DNA of 64,000 nucleotides from Corynebacterium tuberculostearicum (GTDB lineage Bacteria; Actinomycetota; Actinomycetes; Mycobacteriales; Mycobacteriaceae): NCBI RefSeq assembly GCF_030506365.1, contig NZ_CP073092.1, positions 744,001 to 808,000 of the forward strand, read 5' to 3'. Shown piece by piece: positions 36,025 to 44,986 of this stretch (position 1 is its first letter; each line of letters starts with the position of its first letter). The notes under the pieces were generated by a model. It saw only the letters and a program-made list of their open reading frames with translations, ran no database searches and was not told where the DNA came from. The position numbers and the translations under genes were made by a program.

Positions 36025-36888
36025 TTAACGCTCAATCGGCATTTTCACCATATTGCCCCACTCAGACCACGAACCATCGTAGACCTGCGTCTTTGTGAAT
36101 CCCAAAAGATGCGTCAATACAAACCAGGTGTGCGCGGCCTGCGCGCCCACGTGGGAGTAAAGGATCGTTGCAGATTCAGGCTCCAGCATGCCGTAGTTGA
36201 CCTTGAGCTCCTCGGCCGAACGGAAGCAGGAATTGGGATAGTTAGAACGGTCCCATTCGAGGTTAATGGCGCCCGGGATGTGGCCGTGGCGCATGGTGGT
36301 GCCGTAGGCGGAATCGCCATTGGGATCGTGCTCGGTGGCCTCGCCCGCAAACTCCTCTGGGGAGCGGGTATCCACGAGCGCTCCTTCGGACTCTCGCACC
36401 TGGTCTACGAAGGCACGCAGGACGGAATCATCGCGGCTTACCTCGGGGTATTCGGATACGGGGAAGTCCGGCACCATGAAGGAAGTATCGCGTTCTTCGG
36501 CCATCCAGGCATTGCGGCCACCATCGAGCAGGCGAACATCTTTGTGGCCAAAGAGGGTAAATACCCACAGGGCGTAGGCAGCCCACCAGTTGGACTTATC
36601 GCCATAAAGGACAATCGTATCGTCGGCATTGATGCCCTTGTCCCGCATCAAGGCAGTGAACTCTTTGCCATCGATGAAATCGCGAGTAAGCGGGCTCAGT
36701 AGTTCCGTGCGGAAGTTGATGCGAGTGGCAGTGGGGATATGGCCAATGTCATAGAGGAGCGAGTCTTCATCGACCTCAATGACACGCAGGCCCTTGATGC
36801 CTAGGCGTGCGGACAGCCACGGTGCAGACACGAGGCGCTCGGGGTGTGCGTATTCCTGAAATGGGGGATAGGGATCAACGTCAGCCAC
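36025..36888 (-). CDS. thtR: Two-domain rhodanese (thiosulfate/mercaptopyruvate sulfurtransferase type) with Cys-to-Ser at the active site
   Basis: 287 residues with two rhodanese domains. Landmarks: VSAPWLSARLG, YGDKSNWWAAYALWVFTLFG, RLLDGGRNAW, DTRSPEEFAGE, GHIPGAINLEW and the closing YDGSWSEWGN. The catalytic loop of domain 2, normally C-R-x-G-x-R/S followed by SHTWF, reads Y-S245-H-V-G-A-Q-A-A-H-T-W-F. The nucleophilic Cys codon is TCC (36156-36154), so sulfur transfer by the usual mechanism is not possible. The start is GTG 36888; a far upstream in-frame start lies in non-coding sequence. Confidence 0.85.
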   Translation of the reverse strand: MADVDPYPPFQEYAHPERLVSAPWLSARLGIKGLRVIEVDEDSLLYDIGHIPTATRINFRTELLSPLTRDFIDGKEFTALMRDKGINADDTIVLYGDKSNWWAAYALWVFTLFGHKDVRLLDGGRNAWMAEERDTSFMVPDFPVSEYPEVSRDDSVLRAFVDQVRESEGALVDTRSPEEFAGEATEHDPNGDSAYGTTMRHGHIPGAINLEWDRSNYPNSCFRSAEELKVNYGMLEPESATILYSHVGAQAAHTWFVLTHLLGFTKTQVYDGSWSEWGNMVKMPIER

Positions 36889-37136
36889 TGTCCGCCTGCC
36901 TTTCCTATAAGGGTTAGTAATTTGCTCCCACCACTTTAACCCGAATTTTCCCGTGGTGATCACTCGGGGATCATTCCTGTGGTGTGCGATACAGGGCTCG
37001 GCCGGGGAAGTAGGGGCGCCGGCCGGCGGGGTTAGGTAGAGGGGGCAGTTGGCCGCGCGGGGGAGGAAAAGCTGGGATAAACTACGGATATGGTGCGAAA
37101 ACGTGCTATGAACACCACCTAAGAAGGGAACTGCTA
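36889..37136. other. Divergent intergenic region, rhodanese and Cj0069-family genes
   Basis: 248 bp. It holds AAGAAGGGAA before GTG 37137 and two TGATCA-like halves (around 36956-36974). No conserved ORF or RNA was recognised. Confidence 0.5.
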
Positions 37137-38198
37137 GTGCACAAGGCAATCGTTGTATTTGAGGTAGAGGGCGGCTCCGATAAAGGCGCTGATGGTCACC
37201 GTAAGGACACCATGCCGATCGTCAACGCGATCAAGGAACAAGGCTGGGAAGCTGAGGTCATCTACTTCCACCCAGACAAGGCAGAGGAGATCTACTCCCA
37301 GGTTTCTGAAAACTTTGATGCTTATATCTCTCGCGTGAACCCAGGCAATATCCCCGGTGGCGAAAAGGGCTACTTCCAAATGCTCACCAAGCTGGCAGAC
37401 GCCGGCCTGTTAGGCATGTCCACTCCGGCGGACATGATGGCCTACGGCGCCAAAGATGCACTGGTCAAGCTCAATGACACCCCGCTGGTGCCGGACGATA
37501 CTGCCGCGTACTACGAGGTAGAAGAGCTGCACAATACTTTCCCCACCTCGCTGTCTTATGGCGAGCGCGTACTCAAGCAAAACCGCGGTTCCACCGGTGA
37601 GGGCATCTGGCGCGTGCGCCTCGCGGACCAGGAGCTTGCCCAATCCGTGGAACCGGGCACCGCGCTCCCGCTCGACACCGCCCTGAAGTGCACCGAGGCA
37701 GTAGACAATCAGACCCATGACTACAAGCTGGGCGCCTTCATGGACTTCTGCGACCAGTACATTGAGGGCGATAACGGCATGCTGGTGGACATGCGCTTTA
37801 TGCCGCGCATTGTGGAAGGTGAAATCCGCATTCTCCTCGTGGGTGACGAGCCGGTATTCATCGTGCACAAGAAGCCAGCGGAAGGCGGCGACAACTTCTC
37901 TGCCACGCTCTTCTCCGGCGCAAAGTACACCTACGATAAGCCGGAATCTTGGCCGGAGTTGCTCGAGATGTTCGAGAAGGCTCGCCCCGTTATCGCAGAG
38001 AAGCTCGGCGATACCAAGGACGTTCCGCTGATTTGGACCGCGGATTTCATGCTTGACGATGCCCCCGATGGCACCGACACCTATGTCCTCGGCGAGATCA
38101 ACTGCTCCTGTGTTGGCTTCACTTCCGAGCTAGACATGGGCATCCAAGAAAAGGTTGCCGCCGAGGCGATTCGTCGCGTTCAGGACGCGAACGCCTAG
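37137..38198 (+). CDS. Cj0069-family protein (ATP-grasp-like)
   Basis: 353 residues. Segments such as YISRVNPGNIPGGEKGYFQM, VLKQNRGSTGEGIWRV, MLVDMRFMPRIVEGEIRILL and LGEINCSCVGFTSELDMG fit a protein family named after Campylobacter Cj0069, with an ATP-grasp layout (glycine-rich loop, RIL strand, metal-binding E-I-N). The reaction is unknown. GTG start with AAGAAGGGAA. Followed by a terminator. Confidence 0.75.
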   Translation: MHKAIVVFEVEGGSDKGADGHRKDTMPIVNAIKEQGWEAEVIYFHPDKAEEIYSQVSENFDAYISRVNPGNIPGGEKGYFQMLTKLADAGLLGMSTPADMMAYGAKDALVKLNDTPLVPDDTAAYYEVEELHNTFPTSLSYGERVLKQNRGSTGEGIWRVRLADQELAQSVEPGTALPLDTALKCTEAVDNQTHDYKLGAFMDFCDQYIEGDNGMLVDMRFMPRIVEGEIRILLVGDEPVFIVHKKPAEGGDNFSATLFSGAKYTYDKPESWPELLEMFEKARPVIAEKLGDTKDVPLIWTADFMLDDAPDGTDTYVLGEINCSCVGFTSELDMGIQEKVAAEAIRRVQDANA

Positions 38199-38221
38199 CG
38201 CACGCTGTATTCTGCCAAGTG

Positions 38222-38248
38222 GCCCCACGGGTGACCGTGGGGCATTTT
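38222..38248 (+). terminator. Rho-independent terminator
   Basis: Perfect 9-bp stem GCCCCACGG / CCGTGGGGC with a GTGA loop and ATTTT after it. Confidence 0.8.
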
Positions 38249-38286
38249 CCTACCATCCCCCTAAAGCATTTTCTAAGGACCAGATT

Positions 38287-39180
38287 ATGGCTGATAATGA
38301 TTTCAACTCCGACGGGTTTCCGAAGGATTTTTCTCCGCGCGATTTTTCTGAAACCCCGCGTCACCACGCCGAGGACGCTGCGAAAAGCGCCGAAGGTGCC
38401 GGCGCCTCCGAGGTGAATGAGACCAAGGAATTTGGCTCTACTGATGCCAAGGAGACGAAGTCTTTCGGCCACACCGAGAAGCCTGGTAAGTCTGGAAATT
38501 CGAGTGCTCTTTCCTCCCCGAAGCCGAGCGCGGAGGGCACCTCCTCTGACTTCTGGGCCTCCTCGAACTCCTCCACCCCAAGCGAGGGCGCTGCCTCCCG
38601 TGCGCATAATCCATTTACGGATTCGGCATCGTCGGACGCTGCTGCGAACGGCAACCAATTCGGCTCCGCCCAGTCCGCTAACGATCAGCCGGTTTTCGGC
38701 GGCTACACCCAACAGCAGGGCACGAGCCAGGGATTCGGACAGTTCCCCCAAGCAGGCGATGCTCCTGCCGATTCCGGCCAGACTCTCGGTGATAAGAAGA
38801 GCCAGATGAGTGACACCCTCAAGGGCTTGGGCAAGAAAGACGGCCTATTGGGCGGGCTCTTTGAGTTCGAGTTCAAGCACTTCCTGACCCTTACCCACGT
38901 GAAGGAAATCTACAAGGTTGCCATGATTCTTGGCGGCATCATGTGGATCCTTCACCTCCTCGGTGCCTTCTTTTTCGCCACCGGCATGGGCATTTATGGC
39001 ATTAGGGAAGATTCTGCGTCCGCCATCTTCGGAAGCATCTTTGCTTTCATCTTCCTGGCGGTACTGAGCACTGTCATTTACTACGCAATCATGGTCGCCA
39101 TCAGGCTGTTCCTGGAAGCCATGGTGGCTAACGTGCGCATTGCGCAAAACACCGGCGACATCTTGGACAAGATGGACTAG
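38287..39180 (+). CDS. DUF4282 membrane protein with long disordered N-terminus
   Basis: 297 residues. Residues 1-190 are Ser/Gly/Ala/Thr/Glu-rich and low complexity (for example TKEFGSTDAKETKSFGHTEK). The C-terminal third is the DUF4282 region: FKHFLTLTHVKEIYKVAMIL, two membrane helices, then AIRLFLEAMVANVRIAQNT. The ATG has AAGGA upstream; the longer in-frame extension runs back through the terminator and was rejected. Function unknown. Confidence 0.8.
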   Translation: MADNDFNSDGFPKDFSPRDFSETPRHHAEDAAKSAEGAGASEVNETKEFGSTDAKETKSFGHTEKPGKSGNSSALSSPKPSAEGTSSDFWASSNSSTPSEGAASRAHNPFTDSASSDAAANGNQFGSAQSANDQPVFGGYTQQQGTSQGFGQFPQAGDAPADSGQTLGDKKSQMSDTLKGLGKKDGLLGGLFEFEFKHFLTLTHVKEIYKVAMILGGIMWILHLLGAFFFATGMGIYGIREDSASAIFGSIFAFIFLAVLSTVIYYAIMVAIRLFLEAMVANVRIAQNTGDILDKMD

Positions 39181-39222
39181 CGCTGTAATGAGCTGCTTGC
39201 GCAATTAAGCGAGCAAAGGCGA

Positions 39223-39255
39223 GCGCCCCGGCGGGATTCCGCTGGGGCGCGCTTT
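39223..39255. terminator. GC-rich terminator between convergent DUF4282 and lipoprotein genes
   Basis: GCGCCCCGGCGG (39223-39234) pairs with CCGCTGGGGCGC (39239-39250) around GATT, followed by GCTTTG. Confidence 0.65.
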
Positions 39256-39291
39256 GTTACAGGCAGAGACGTTTAAGTGCCGGCCTAAAAG

Positions 39292-40032
39292 TTAGTCGTA
39301 GGTGCCAAGCTGGTAGCTGGGAAGGTCAACCCACATCTTGTTGAATTCCGCGACTTCACCGGATACCGGTTCGAGGGAATCGCCCTGTGCCCGCAAGCGC
39401 ACGGTGTGGTGGGCGGTAATACCCTCTGCGGTGGTGCGGCTGCGCTCTCCCCACGTGAAATCGACCTCGTTGTCAGAGACCGGGGTGACGCTCTCAACCT
39501 TGTGGAAGATGGACATGTCCTTGGCCGGAGCGCCATTGACGTAGAAAGCTATGCCATCAGCAATAGAGGCGCCGGTGCCCGCCGGACCGTTTAAGTCGCC
39601 CATTGAGCCGCGGAAGATGATCCAGCTAATCGTGGCGCACGGGTCATAGGAGTTCTCAATATCGGCGATCCAGTAATTGAAATCGCTGCCATCATCGGCG
39701 GGCATGCGCCCGGGGGCCGTGCCAGAGGCGTAGACCTTGCGCGGATCGTTGGGCAGCTCCGTGCACTCGGCGTCCTCGCCCTTTTCCTGCTGCTGCGTGG
39801 TCGCTTCATCGCCCCCGTCGGTGGACTCGGACGGGGAGGGTGCTGCTGCGGAAGCCGCATCGTCTCCGCTGGAGGATTCATCCTCGGCAGGTGCTTGGCT
39901 GGAAAAGACCGGCTCTGGGGAGGAAGAAGAATCCTCCTGAGCACCGCAGGCGCTGAGCGCGAGCGGCACGGCAGCGGTGAGCAATACGGCGGCGGAGAAG
40001 CGGCGTAGGCAGCGCGGTGTCACGGCAGGCAT
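39292..40032 (-). CDS. LppP/LprE-type lipoprotein
   Basis: 246 residues. Lipoprotein signal: FSAAVLLTAAVPLALSAC, with the lipobox Cys at about residue 29. A Ser/Glu/Ala-rich disordered stretch (about 32-85) follows, then a globular domain with DPCATISWIIFRGS that recalls the LppP/LprE family of mycolate actinobacteria. Likely anchored on the outer face of the cytoplasmic membrane. No enzymatic motif. Confidence 0.75.
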   Translation of the reverse strand: MPAVTPRCLRRFSAAVLLTAAVPLALSACGAQEDSSSSPEPVFSSQAPAEDESSSGDDAASAAAPSPSESTDGGDEATTQQQEKGEDAECTELPNDPRKVYASGTAPGRMPADDGSDFNYWIADIENSYDPCATISWIIFRGSMGDLNGPAGTGASIADGIAFYVNGAPAKDMSIFHKVESVTPVSDNEVDFTWGERSRTTAEGITAHHTVRLRAQGDSLEPVSGEVAEFNKMWVDLPSYQLGTYD

Positions 40033-40047
40033 GCGGGGACTCCAGGT

Positions 40048-40464
40048 TTAGTCGAGGAGGGTGGCGACGGAGTCCGGGTCGGCGTCGGAAAGCATCTGGC
40101 GGACGCGGTCGTATTCGTCGTCCTCGCCGATGGCCTTGGCGGCGTGGCCGAGCGCGGCGATGGCGCGCAGGACACCCTGGTTCGGTTCATGGGAGAAGGG
40201 GACAGGGCCCCAACCCTTCCAACCATTGCCACGCAGGCGGTCGAGGCTGCGGTGGTAGCCGGTGCGCGCGTAGGCGTAGGCGGTGATGAAAGCGGCCGGC
40301 TCGGAGCCTTCCTGCTCCTTGAGCTCCTGCTCCGCTAGCAGCGCCCACAGCAGCGGGGAATCGGGGTGGGCGACGATGCCGGCGGAGAGATCCGAGGTGG
40401 ACTCTGCGCCGGGATCGGCCGGCAGCTCAATGGGTTTCGGGGCAAGCATGTCTTTCATTTCCAT
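40048..40464 (-). CDS. DUF3151 family protein
   Basis: 138 residues with the family's conserved core HPDSPLLWALLAE, YAYARTGYHRSLDRLRGNGW and PFSHEPNQGVLRAI. It is a soluble actinobacterial protein of unknown function. Start at ATG 40464 (MEMKDML), with a second ATG two codons on. Lies 31 bp after maf and is probably in the acc/maf transcript. Confidence 0.85.
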   Translation of the reverse strand: MEMKDMLAPKPIELPADPGAESTSDLSAGIVAHPDSPLLWALLAEQELKEQEGSEPAAFITAYAYARTGYHRSLDRLRGNGWKGWGPVPFSHEPNQGVLRAIAALGHAAKAIGEDDEYDRVRQMLSDADPDSVATLLD

Positions 40465-40495
40465 GCCACCCCACTGTAGCGGCGCCGGCGCGCGG

Positions 40496-41083
40496 CTACC
40501 AGAAATCGGAGACGTTCAGATCAAAGGCATAGAGCGCGCGGCGCACCACCGGCAGCGATAGTCCGATAACGGAGGAAGGATCGCCTTCGATGCGGTCAAT
40601 GAACCAGCCGCCCATGGCTTCCAATGTGAAGGCGCCGGCGCAGTGGAGAGGCTCGCCGGAGTGGGCATATGCTGCGATATCGGCCTCGCTGGCGTGGGCA
40701 AAGTGCACCGTGGTGGTGGACGTTTCTACATGGCGCTTATCGCCAAAGATAAGGCAGTGGCCGGTAAGCAGCTCGGCCGTGCGGCCGGCTTGCTGGTGCC
40801 AGCGCTCGATGGTGGCTTCCTCGGTATGGGGCTTGCCTTGTAGCTCGCCGTCGAGTAGCAGCATGGAATCGCCACCGATGACGGGCTCGGTGGGGTAGCG
40901 TGCGGCTACCTTTTCGGCCTTGGCGGTCGCTAGGGCCGCCACGATATCGGCCGGTGGGCGGCCCGCGAGCGAGGCTTCGAGGGAGCGCTCGTCTATATCG
41001 GCCGGCTCTAATACGGGCTCCACGCCCGCGCCGCGCAGGATAGCCGCGCGCGAGGGTGATTGGGAGGCAAGGATAAGCCGCAT
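40496..41083 (-). CDS. maf: Maf-family nucleoside triphosphate pyrophosphatase
   Basis: 195 residues. LILASQSPSRAAILRGAGV is the Maf N-terminal signature, with ADIDERSLEAS and VIGGDSMLLLDGELQGKP following (Maf proteins hydrolyse non-canonical or pyrimidine nucleotides to monophosphates). The ATG shares a base with the accE stop (TAATG), and the maf-after-accE order is usual in corynebacteria. Confidence 0.9.
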   Translation of the reverse strand: MRLILASQSPSRAAILRGAGVEPVLEPADIDERSLEASLAGRPPADIVAALATAKAEKVAARYPTEPVIGGDSMLLLDGELQGKPHTEEATIERWHQQAGRTAELLTGHCLIFGDKRHVETSTTTVHFAHASEADIAAYAHSGEPLHCAGAFTLEAMGGWFIDRIEGDPSSVIGLSLPVVRRALYAFDLNVSDFW

Positions 41084-41292
41084 TAGAAGTACCGCACGGT
41101 ATGGAAGGCGGAGGGGTTGTAGACGCGCTGCGCGCCAAAGCGCTCGAAACGCTCGGCTGGGTTGCCCCATTCATTGCGCTCGCCGGTAGCACCCGAGTGC
41201 TTTGCGCTCATCTGCGCTAAGACTGTGCGCAGGGCCGCGAGTTCGTCCTCGGTGGGATTGCCCTTTATTACCTTGATTTCAGGTGCAGACAT
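41083..41292 (-). CDS. accE: Acyl-CoA carboxylase epsilon subunit
   Basis: 69 residues: EIKVIKGNPTEDELAALRTV then a closing RVYNPSAFHTVRYF, typical of the small AccE subunit that stabilises actinobacterial acyl-CoA carboxylase complexes. Located between accD (8 bp upstream) and maf (overlapping stop/start). Confidence 0.88.
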   Translation of the reverse strand: MSAPEIKVIKGNPTEDELAALRTVLAQMSAKHSGATGERNEWGNPAERFERFGAQRVYNPSAFHTVRYF

Positions 41293-41300
41293 GTGCCCTC

Positions 41301-42761
41301 CTAAACGGTTCCGTGCTTCTTCGGTACCTGGGCTACGGCCTTGCGCTCTAGCAGGCGCAGGCCCTCTACCAGGTAGTGGCGGGTTGCCGTTGGCTCGATG
41401 ACATTATCGGCCAGCCCGCGCTCTGCTGCGGCGTACGGGTGCAAGAAGAGCTCGTCCATCTCCTCTTCCTTGTCCTCCGAGCCATAAATGGCCAGGGAAG
41501 CTTGGGAGGCCTGGGTGACGGCAATTTCCGCGGTGGGCCATGCGTAGACCAAGTCCGCGCCGAGGTCCTTGGCGCCCATAAATACGTAGGCCGGGCCAAT
41601 GGCCTTGCGGGTGATCACAGTGAGCTTTCCGACGCTCGCTTCAGCCTGCGCATAGGCAAACTTCGACGCCCTGCGCAGCAGGCCGGCCTTTTCCTCTTCC
41701 GGGGTAGGCACAAAGCCTGGGGAGTCCACGAATTCCACGATGGGAGTATTGAAGGCATCGCAGGTACGCACGAAGCGTGCGGCCTTTTCTGCCGCGGCGG
41801 AGTCCAAGGCACCGGCCAGTGCCAGCGGTTGGTTGGCAACGATGCCGACGGCGCGGCCATCGATGTAGGCAAAGCCGGTAAGGATGTTTTGTGCTGCCTC
41901 GGCAGAAAGCTCGAAGAAGGAGCCTTCATCGACGACAGCCTTGATGACATCGCTCATGTCATAGGCCTGCGCGGCGGTATCCGGGATGATGCTATTGAGA
42001 TCAAAGTCTGCGACGCTACCGGCTTCCACTCGCGGCGCCTCGGCGCGGTTATTGGCGGGGAAGTAGGCCAGAACGTCGCGCACCAGGGACAAAGCCTGCT
42101 TGTCGTCGCTGGCCACCAGGTGAGCGGTGCCAGACTCTGCGTGGGCTGCGGCACCGCCGAAGGTTTCCGGCTCCGCGCCGGCCACGTGGCTGGCGGCCTG
42201 GTGGAGGGCGGTGCCTTGGGTGACTATGAGGACATCAGCAAACGTCGGTGCGAACGCCGCAATGCCGCTGGTATTGCCCGCGACAACGGAAATCTGCGGG
42301 ATAAGGCCCGAAGCCTGGGAGACACGCGCCATGAGGCGGGCGTATCCGGCCATGGTGACGATGCCTTCTTGTACACGCGGGCCGGTGGATTCATAGATGC
42401 CGATGATGGGCACGCCGGTCTTGATGGCGAGGTCATATATCTTGGTGAGCTTTTCGGCATAAACCTCACCCATCGTGCCATCGAAGATTTCGCCGTCCTG
42501 GCTAAAGACGCACACGCGGCGGCCGTCGATAGTGCCGTAGCCGGTGACCACGCCATCGGTATAAGGGCGGTCATGCTCGCGACCGAAGTCGGTAGAGCGG
42601 TGGCGGGCTAGCGCGTCCGTTTCCACGAAGGAGCCCTCATCGAGCAGCTGCGTCACGCGGGTGCGGGCGGCCGGCTCGCCTTCTCCCAGCGGCGCGCGGG
42701 ACTCGGCGAGCTTGGCGTCCAGGTCCTCGATCTTGCCGGCGGTGGTTTTCAGGTCAGTCAT
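41301..42761 (-). CDS. Acyl-CoA carboxylase beta subunit (carboxyltransferase, AccD/DtsR type)
   Basis: 486 residues with the two carboxyltransferase halves. Landmarks: YTDGVVTGYGTIDGRRVCVF, FSQDGEIFDGTMGEVYAEK, GIYESTGPRVQEG, AGNTSGIAAFAP, the second-half GFAYIDGRAVGIVANQP, EFVDSPGFVPTPEEE and GPAYVFMGAKDLGADL. It transfers carboxyl from biotin on AccBC to acetyl- or propionyl-CoA. C. glutamicum has two adjacent dtsR paralogues; only one is in this window. Start at MTDLKTT (42761); an in-frame ATG four codons earlier is possible. Confidence 0.93.
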   Translation of the reverse strand: MTDLKTTAGKIEDLDAKLAESRAPLGEGEPAARTRVTQLLDEGSFVETDALARHRSTDFGREHDRPYTDGVVTGYGTIDGRRVCVFSQDGEIFDGTMGEVYAEKLTKIYDLAIKTGVPIIGIYESTGPRVQEGIVTMAGYARLMARVSQASGLIPQISVVAGNTSGIAAFAPTFADVLIVTQGTALHQAASHVAGAEPETFGGAAAHAESGTAHLVASDDKQALSLVRDVLAYFPANNRAEAPRVEAGSVADFDLNSIIPDTAAQAYDMSDVIKAVVDEGSFFELSAEAAQNILTGFAYIDGRAVGIVANQPLALAGALDSAAAEKAARFVRTCDAFNTPIVEFVDSPGFVPTPEEEKAGLLRRASKFAYAQAEASVGKLTVITRKAIGPAYVFMGAKDLGADLVYAWPTAEIAVTQASQASLAIYGSEDKEEEMDELFLHPYAAAERGLADNVIEPTATRHYLVEGLRLLERKAVAQVPKKHGTV

Positions 42762-43110
42762 AGGCCCCCACATTACTAGCGCACCCCGGTCAATGCGGAA
42801 TGGAACGCTGCGGGGACGCGGTGCGGAAAATGATTGGGTGGCAAATGCCACCACAGTGTGGGCGGTGCATAAAACCTGGGAATTCCTTGGGTGGCACTAG
42901 GCCAAAGGGCCCTAATCTGGGGGTGGTTCCCACTGTAAACATTTAACGGTGCTGGGCAGGTGAGTGCCCATTATTGCACCTCAAGGTGGATAAAAGCATT
43001 AGAAAGATTTTCATTCAACTATTGATGTGTGCCCCGTAAGCCCTTATGATTGCCTGAGTCTTCATGAATGTTTCCCCTGATTTTAACGATCTATTAAGGA
43101 CGGTCTTCTG
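42762..43110. other. Intergenic region upstream of the secreted-protein trio
   Basis: 349 bp without a gene. It contains a perfect small palindrome GGTGGCAAATGCCACC (42837-42852), a repeated GGGTGGCA (42836 and 42892), and an AT-rich stretch (about 42990-43090) that should hold the trio's promoter. AAGGACGG before GTG 43111 is the ribosome site. A long leader is likely. Confidence 0.5.
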
Positions 43111-44379
43111 GTGATTAAAAAGGGACTGCGTTTGCTCGCACCGCTCGCCGTAGCGGCTCTCTTCACGCCAGTGGCACACGCGGGAGATGTTCCCCCGATG
43201 CCGCAGGCATATCCCATTTCCAACCTCTACAAGAGCTGCAGTGCCGCCGGCGATAATGCAGAGCGCGAATGGCGCTTTGCAGAAACCGGCCGCCGCTACA
43301 TGAGCGACGGCACCCTGCAGTTTAAAAACACCACCAACCAAGAAGTGCCCTACACCGCCGAGGTAGAAACTGGTACCAATCACGAGATTGAAGCCAATTC
43401 CAAGGCCAAGCTGCCTTCCGGTTGGGACACCACCGCTAAGTCCGATATCGGTCTGAAGATGACCAACGGCTGGCGCGATAAAGAAACCTTCGGCCCAGTG
43501 AAGCTGAAGCCGGGTGAGTCCTTCCGCGTCGAGTACGGCGTGATTGAAAAGGACTTCATCTCCATGTTCGTAGGCTGCAACGATGACCGCTTGGAAAATA
43601 TCCCAGGCTCTAACGTCATCCGCGGTAAGGGCCCGGCCGAGCGCTACGCCTTTGCCTACATCATCAAGGCGGACGGCTCCGTGTCTGATCTGGCCATGGA
43701 GATTCCATCCCGTTCCCCGGGTGCAAACTCCAAGCCCATCGAGGGCAACTACACCTCCGTATCCGGCCCGAGCCTAGAGAAGATCGCCGATCCGAAGAAG
43801 GATGAGATCATGCAGCCTTCTGCGGATCTGCAGCGCGATCCCTCCTGGCCTAAGGAAGGCGATAAGTGTGAAGCCGGCGATAGCTCCTGGTACCCGCTGG
43901 ACATCACCGCTGTAAAGCCGACCTACCGCAAGGCTGGTTACTCCACGGACTTCCTCAACTGGTCCAAGGGTGACTACGAGTTTGCACCGGTAACTGACTT
44001 CGTCGTTGGCGCCGAGCACGCCCCATACACCAACTGGCAGGGCAACCGCGGCGATATTCCGAAGGGCTGGCTGGAGTCCGTCGGTGCCGTAAAGCGCGCC
44101 TACATGCCGGTCGGCACCGAGCTCAAGCACGTCGACCTCAAGCCAGGCGAGCGCGTGCGTGTGGAGTATGGCACCACCATGACCCGCATTAACTACCGCG
44201 AGATTCACTGCGGCAAGAGCGGAGACTACGACCTCACCTCTAACTACAAGCAGACCTCCGCCCCGAGCGGCTTCTGGGCAGAGGCCAAGATCACCGATAA
44301 GGCCGGCAATACCCGCACCGAGGACGTCACTCCGGACGACTTCCGTGACCTGCCGGTTTCCACCCAAACCATCTACTAA
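43111..44379 (+). CDS. Secreted protein with two copies of an unknown two-cysteine beta domain (trio protein 1)
   Basis: 422 residues; Sec signal MIKKGLRLLAPLAVAALFTP with cleavage after AHA (about 24). Two related domains follow. Domain 1 (about 39-160): SCSAAGDN ... EVPYTAEVETG ... FGPVKLKPGESFRVEYGVIE ... FVGC. Domain 2 (about 250-375): DKCEAGDSS ... IPKGWLESVG ... VDLKPGERVRVEYGTTM ... REIHC. Each has one Cys near each end, suggesting a disulfide. No known family was recognised. GTG start with AAGGACGG. First gene of a three-gene unit with two single-domain relatives. Confidence 0.85.
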   Translation: MIKKGLRLLAPLAVAALFTPVAHAGDVPPMPQAYPISNLYKSCSAAGDNAEREWRFAETGRRYMSDGTLQFKNTTNQEVPYTAEVETGTNHEIEANSKAKLPSGWDTTAKSDIGLKMTNGWRDKETFGPVKLKPGESFRVEYGVIEKDFISMFVGCNDDRLENIPGSNVIRGKGPAERYAFAYIIKADGSVSDLAMEIPSRSPGANSKPIEGNYTSVSGPSLEKIADPKKDEIMQPSADLQRDPSWPKEGDKCEAGDSSWYPLDITAVKPTYRKAGYSTDFLNWSKGDYEFAPVTDFVVGAEHAPYTNWQGNRGDIPKGWLESVGAVKRAYMPVGTELKHVDLKPGERVRVEYGTTMTRINYREIHCGKSGDYDLTSNYKQTSAPSGFWAEAKITDKAGNTRTEDVTPDDFRDLPVSTQTIY

Positions 44380-44411
44380 ACCCCACCACACCTACACAAG
44401 GAGACAGTTCC

Positions 44412-44984
44412 ATGTTCAAGTCCAAGATTGCTTCTACCACTGCGGCTCTTGCCGTTGCTTCCGGCCTTATCTTCGCTCCGGCCGCTAACGCCCTGCCGCA
44501 GCGCGACCTCGGCCCGGCCAACCCGACCACCATCGGTGAGCGTTGCTCCAACCCGGGCGACACCGGCCAGACCGTTGACATCAAGCGCACCTACTTCGAT
44601 GGCTCCGCCGGTTCCTGGACCGTGTCCAACTACAACGATGAGCCGCTGCCCGTTACCCGTTCTATCAAGGAAACCAAAACCAAGACCTGGAATGTTTCCG
44701 CCGGCGTTGACTTCAAGCTGATGGACCTCATCAACTTCACCTTCTCCTCCAGCTACACCGATAGCCAGTCCTACGAGGTAGGCGAGCAGGTTGGTCCGTA
44801 CAACATTGCTCCGGGCAAGACCGCCGTCCTGCGCGCCGGCTGGGTTGTCTCTGACTTCGAAGGCCAGAAGACCGTGTGCGGCTCCGACCACAAGTGGCAG
44901 GCCAACGGCGGCACCTTCACCGCCACCCTGCCGAAGGAGCGCCACATCGAGGTCTCCACCCGCGATAACAACGATTGGGGCTAA
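44412..44984 (+). CDS. Secreted single-domain beta protein (trio protein 2)
   Basis: 190 residues; signal MFKSKIASTTAALAVASGLI, cleavage after ANA (about 26). The mature domain opens ERCSNPGDTG, continues with Ser/Thr-rich alternating strands (VTRSIKETKTKTWNVSAGVD, NFTFSSSYTDSQSYEVGEQ), then VGPYNIAPGKTAVLRAGW and KTVCGSDHKW. The pattern of amphipathic strands followed by VGPYxxxPxxxxxL is reminiscent of aerolysin/ETX-MTX-type pore-forming folds; this is a structural guess. AAGGAGAC ribosome site; 32 bp after protein 1. Confidence 0.85.
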   Translation: MFKSKIASTTAALAVASGLIFAPAANALPQRDLGPANPTTIGERCSNPGDTGQTVDIKRTYFDGSAGSWTVSNYNDEPLPVTRSIKETKTKTWNVSAGVDFKLMDLINFTFSSSYTDSQSYEVGEQVGPYNIAPGKTAVLRAGWVVSDFEGQKTVCGSDHKWQANGGTFTATLPKERHIEVSTRDNNDWG

Positions 44985-44986
44985 AC

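Noticed and set aside
41376..42611. Plus-strand open frame opposite accD
   Set aside because: Shadow frame; no domain and no start signals.
42837..42852. Palindrome GGTGGCAAATGCCACC as an iron or zinc regulator box for the secreted trio
   Set aside because: Does not match the DtxR, Fur or Zur consensus as I know them and is about 260 bp from the gene; left as an unassigned feature of the intergenic region.
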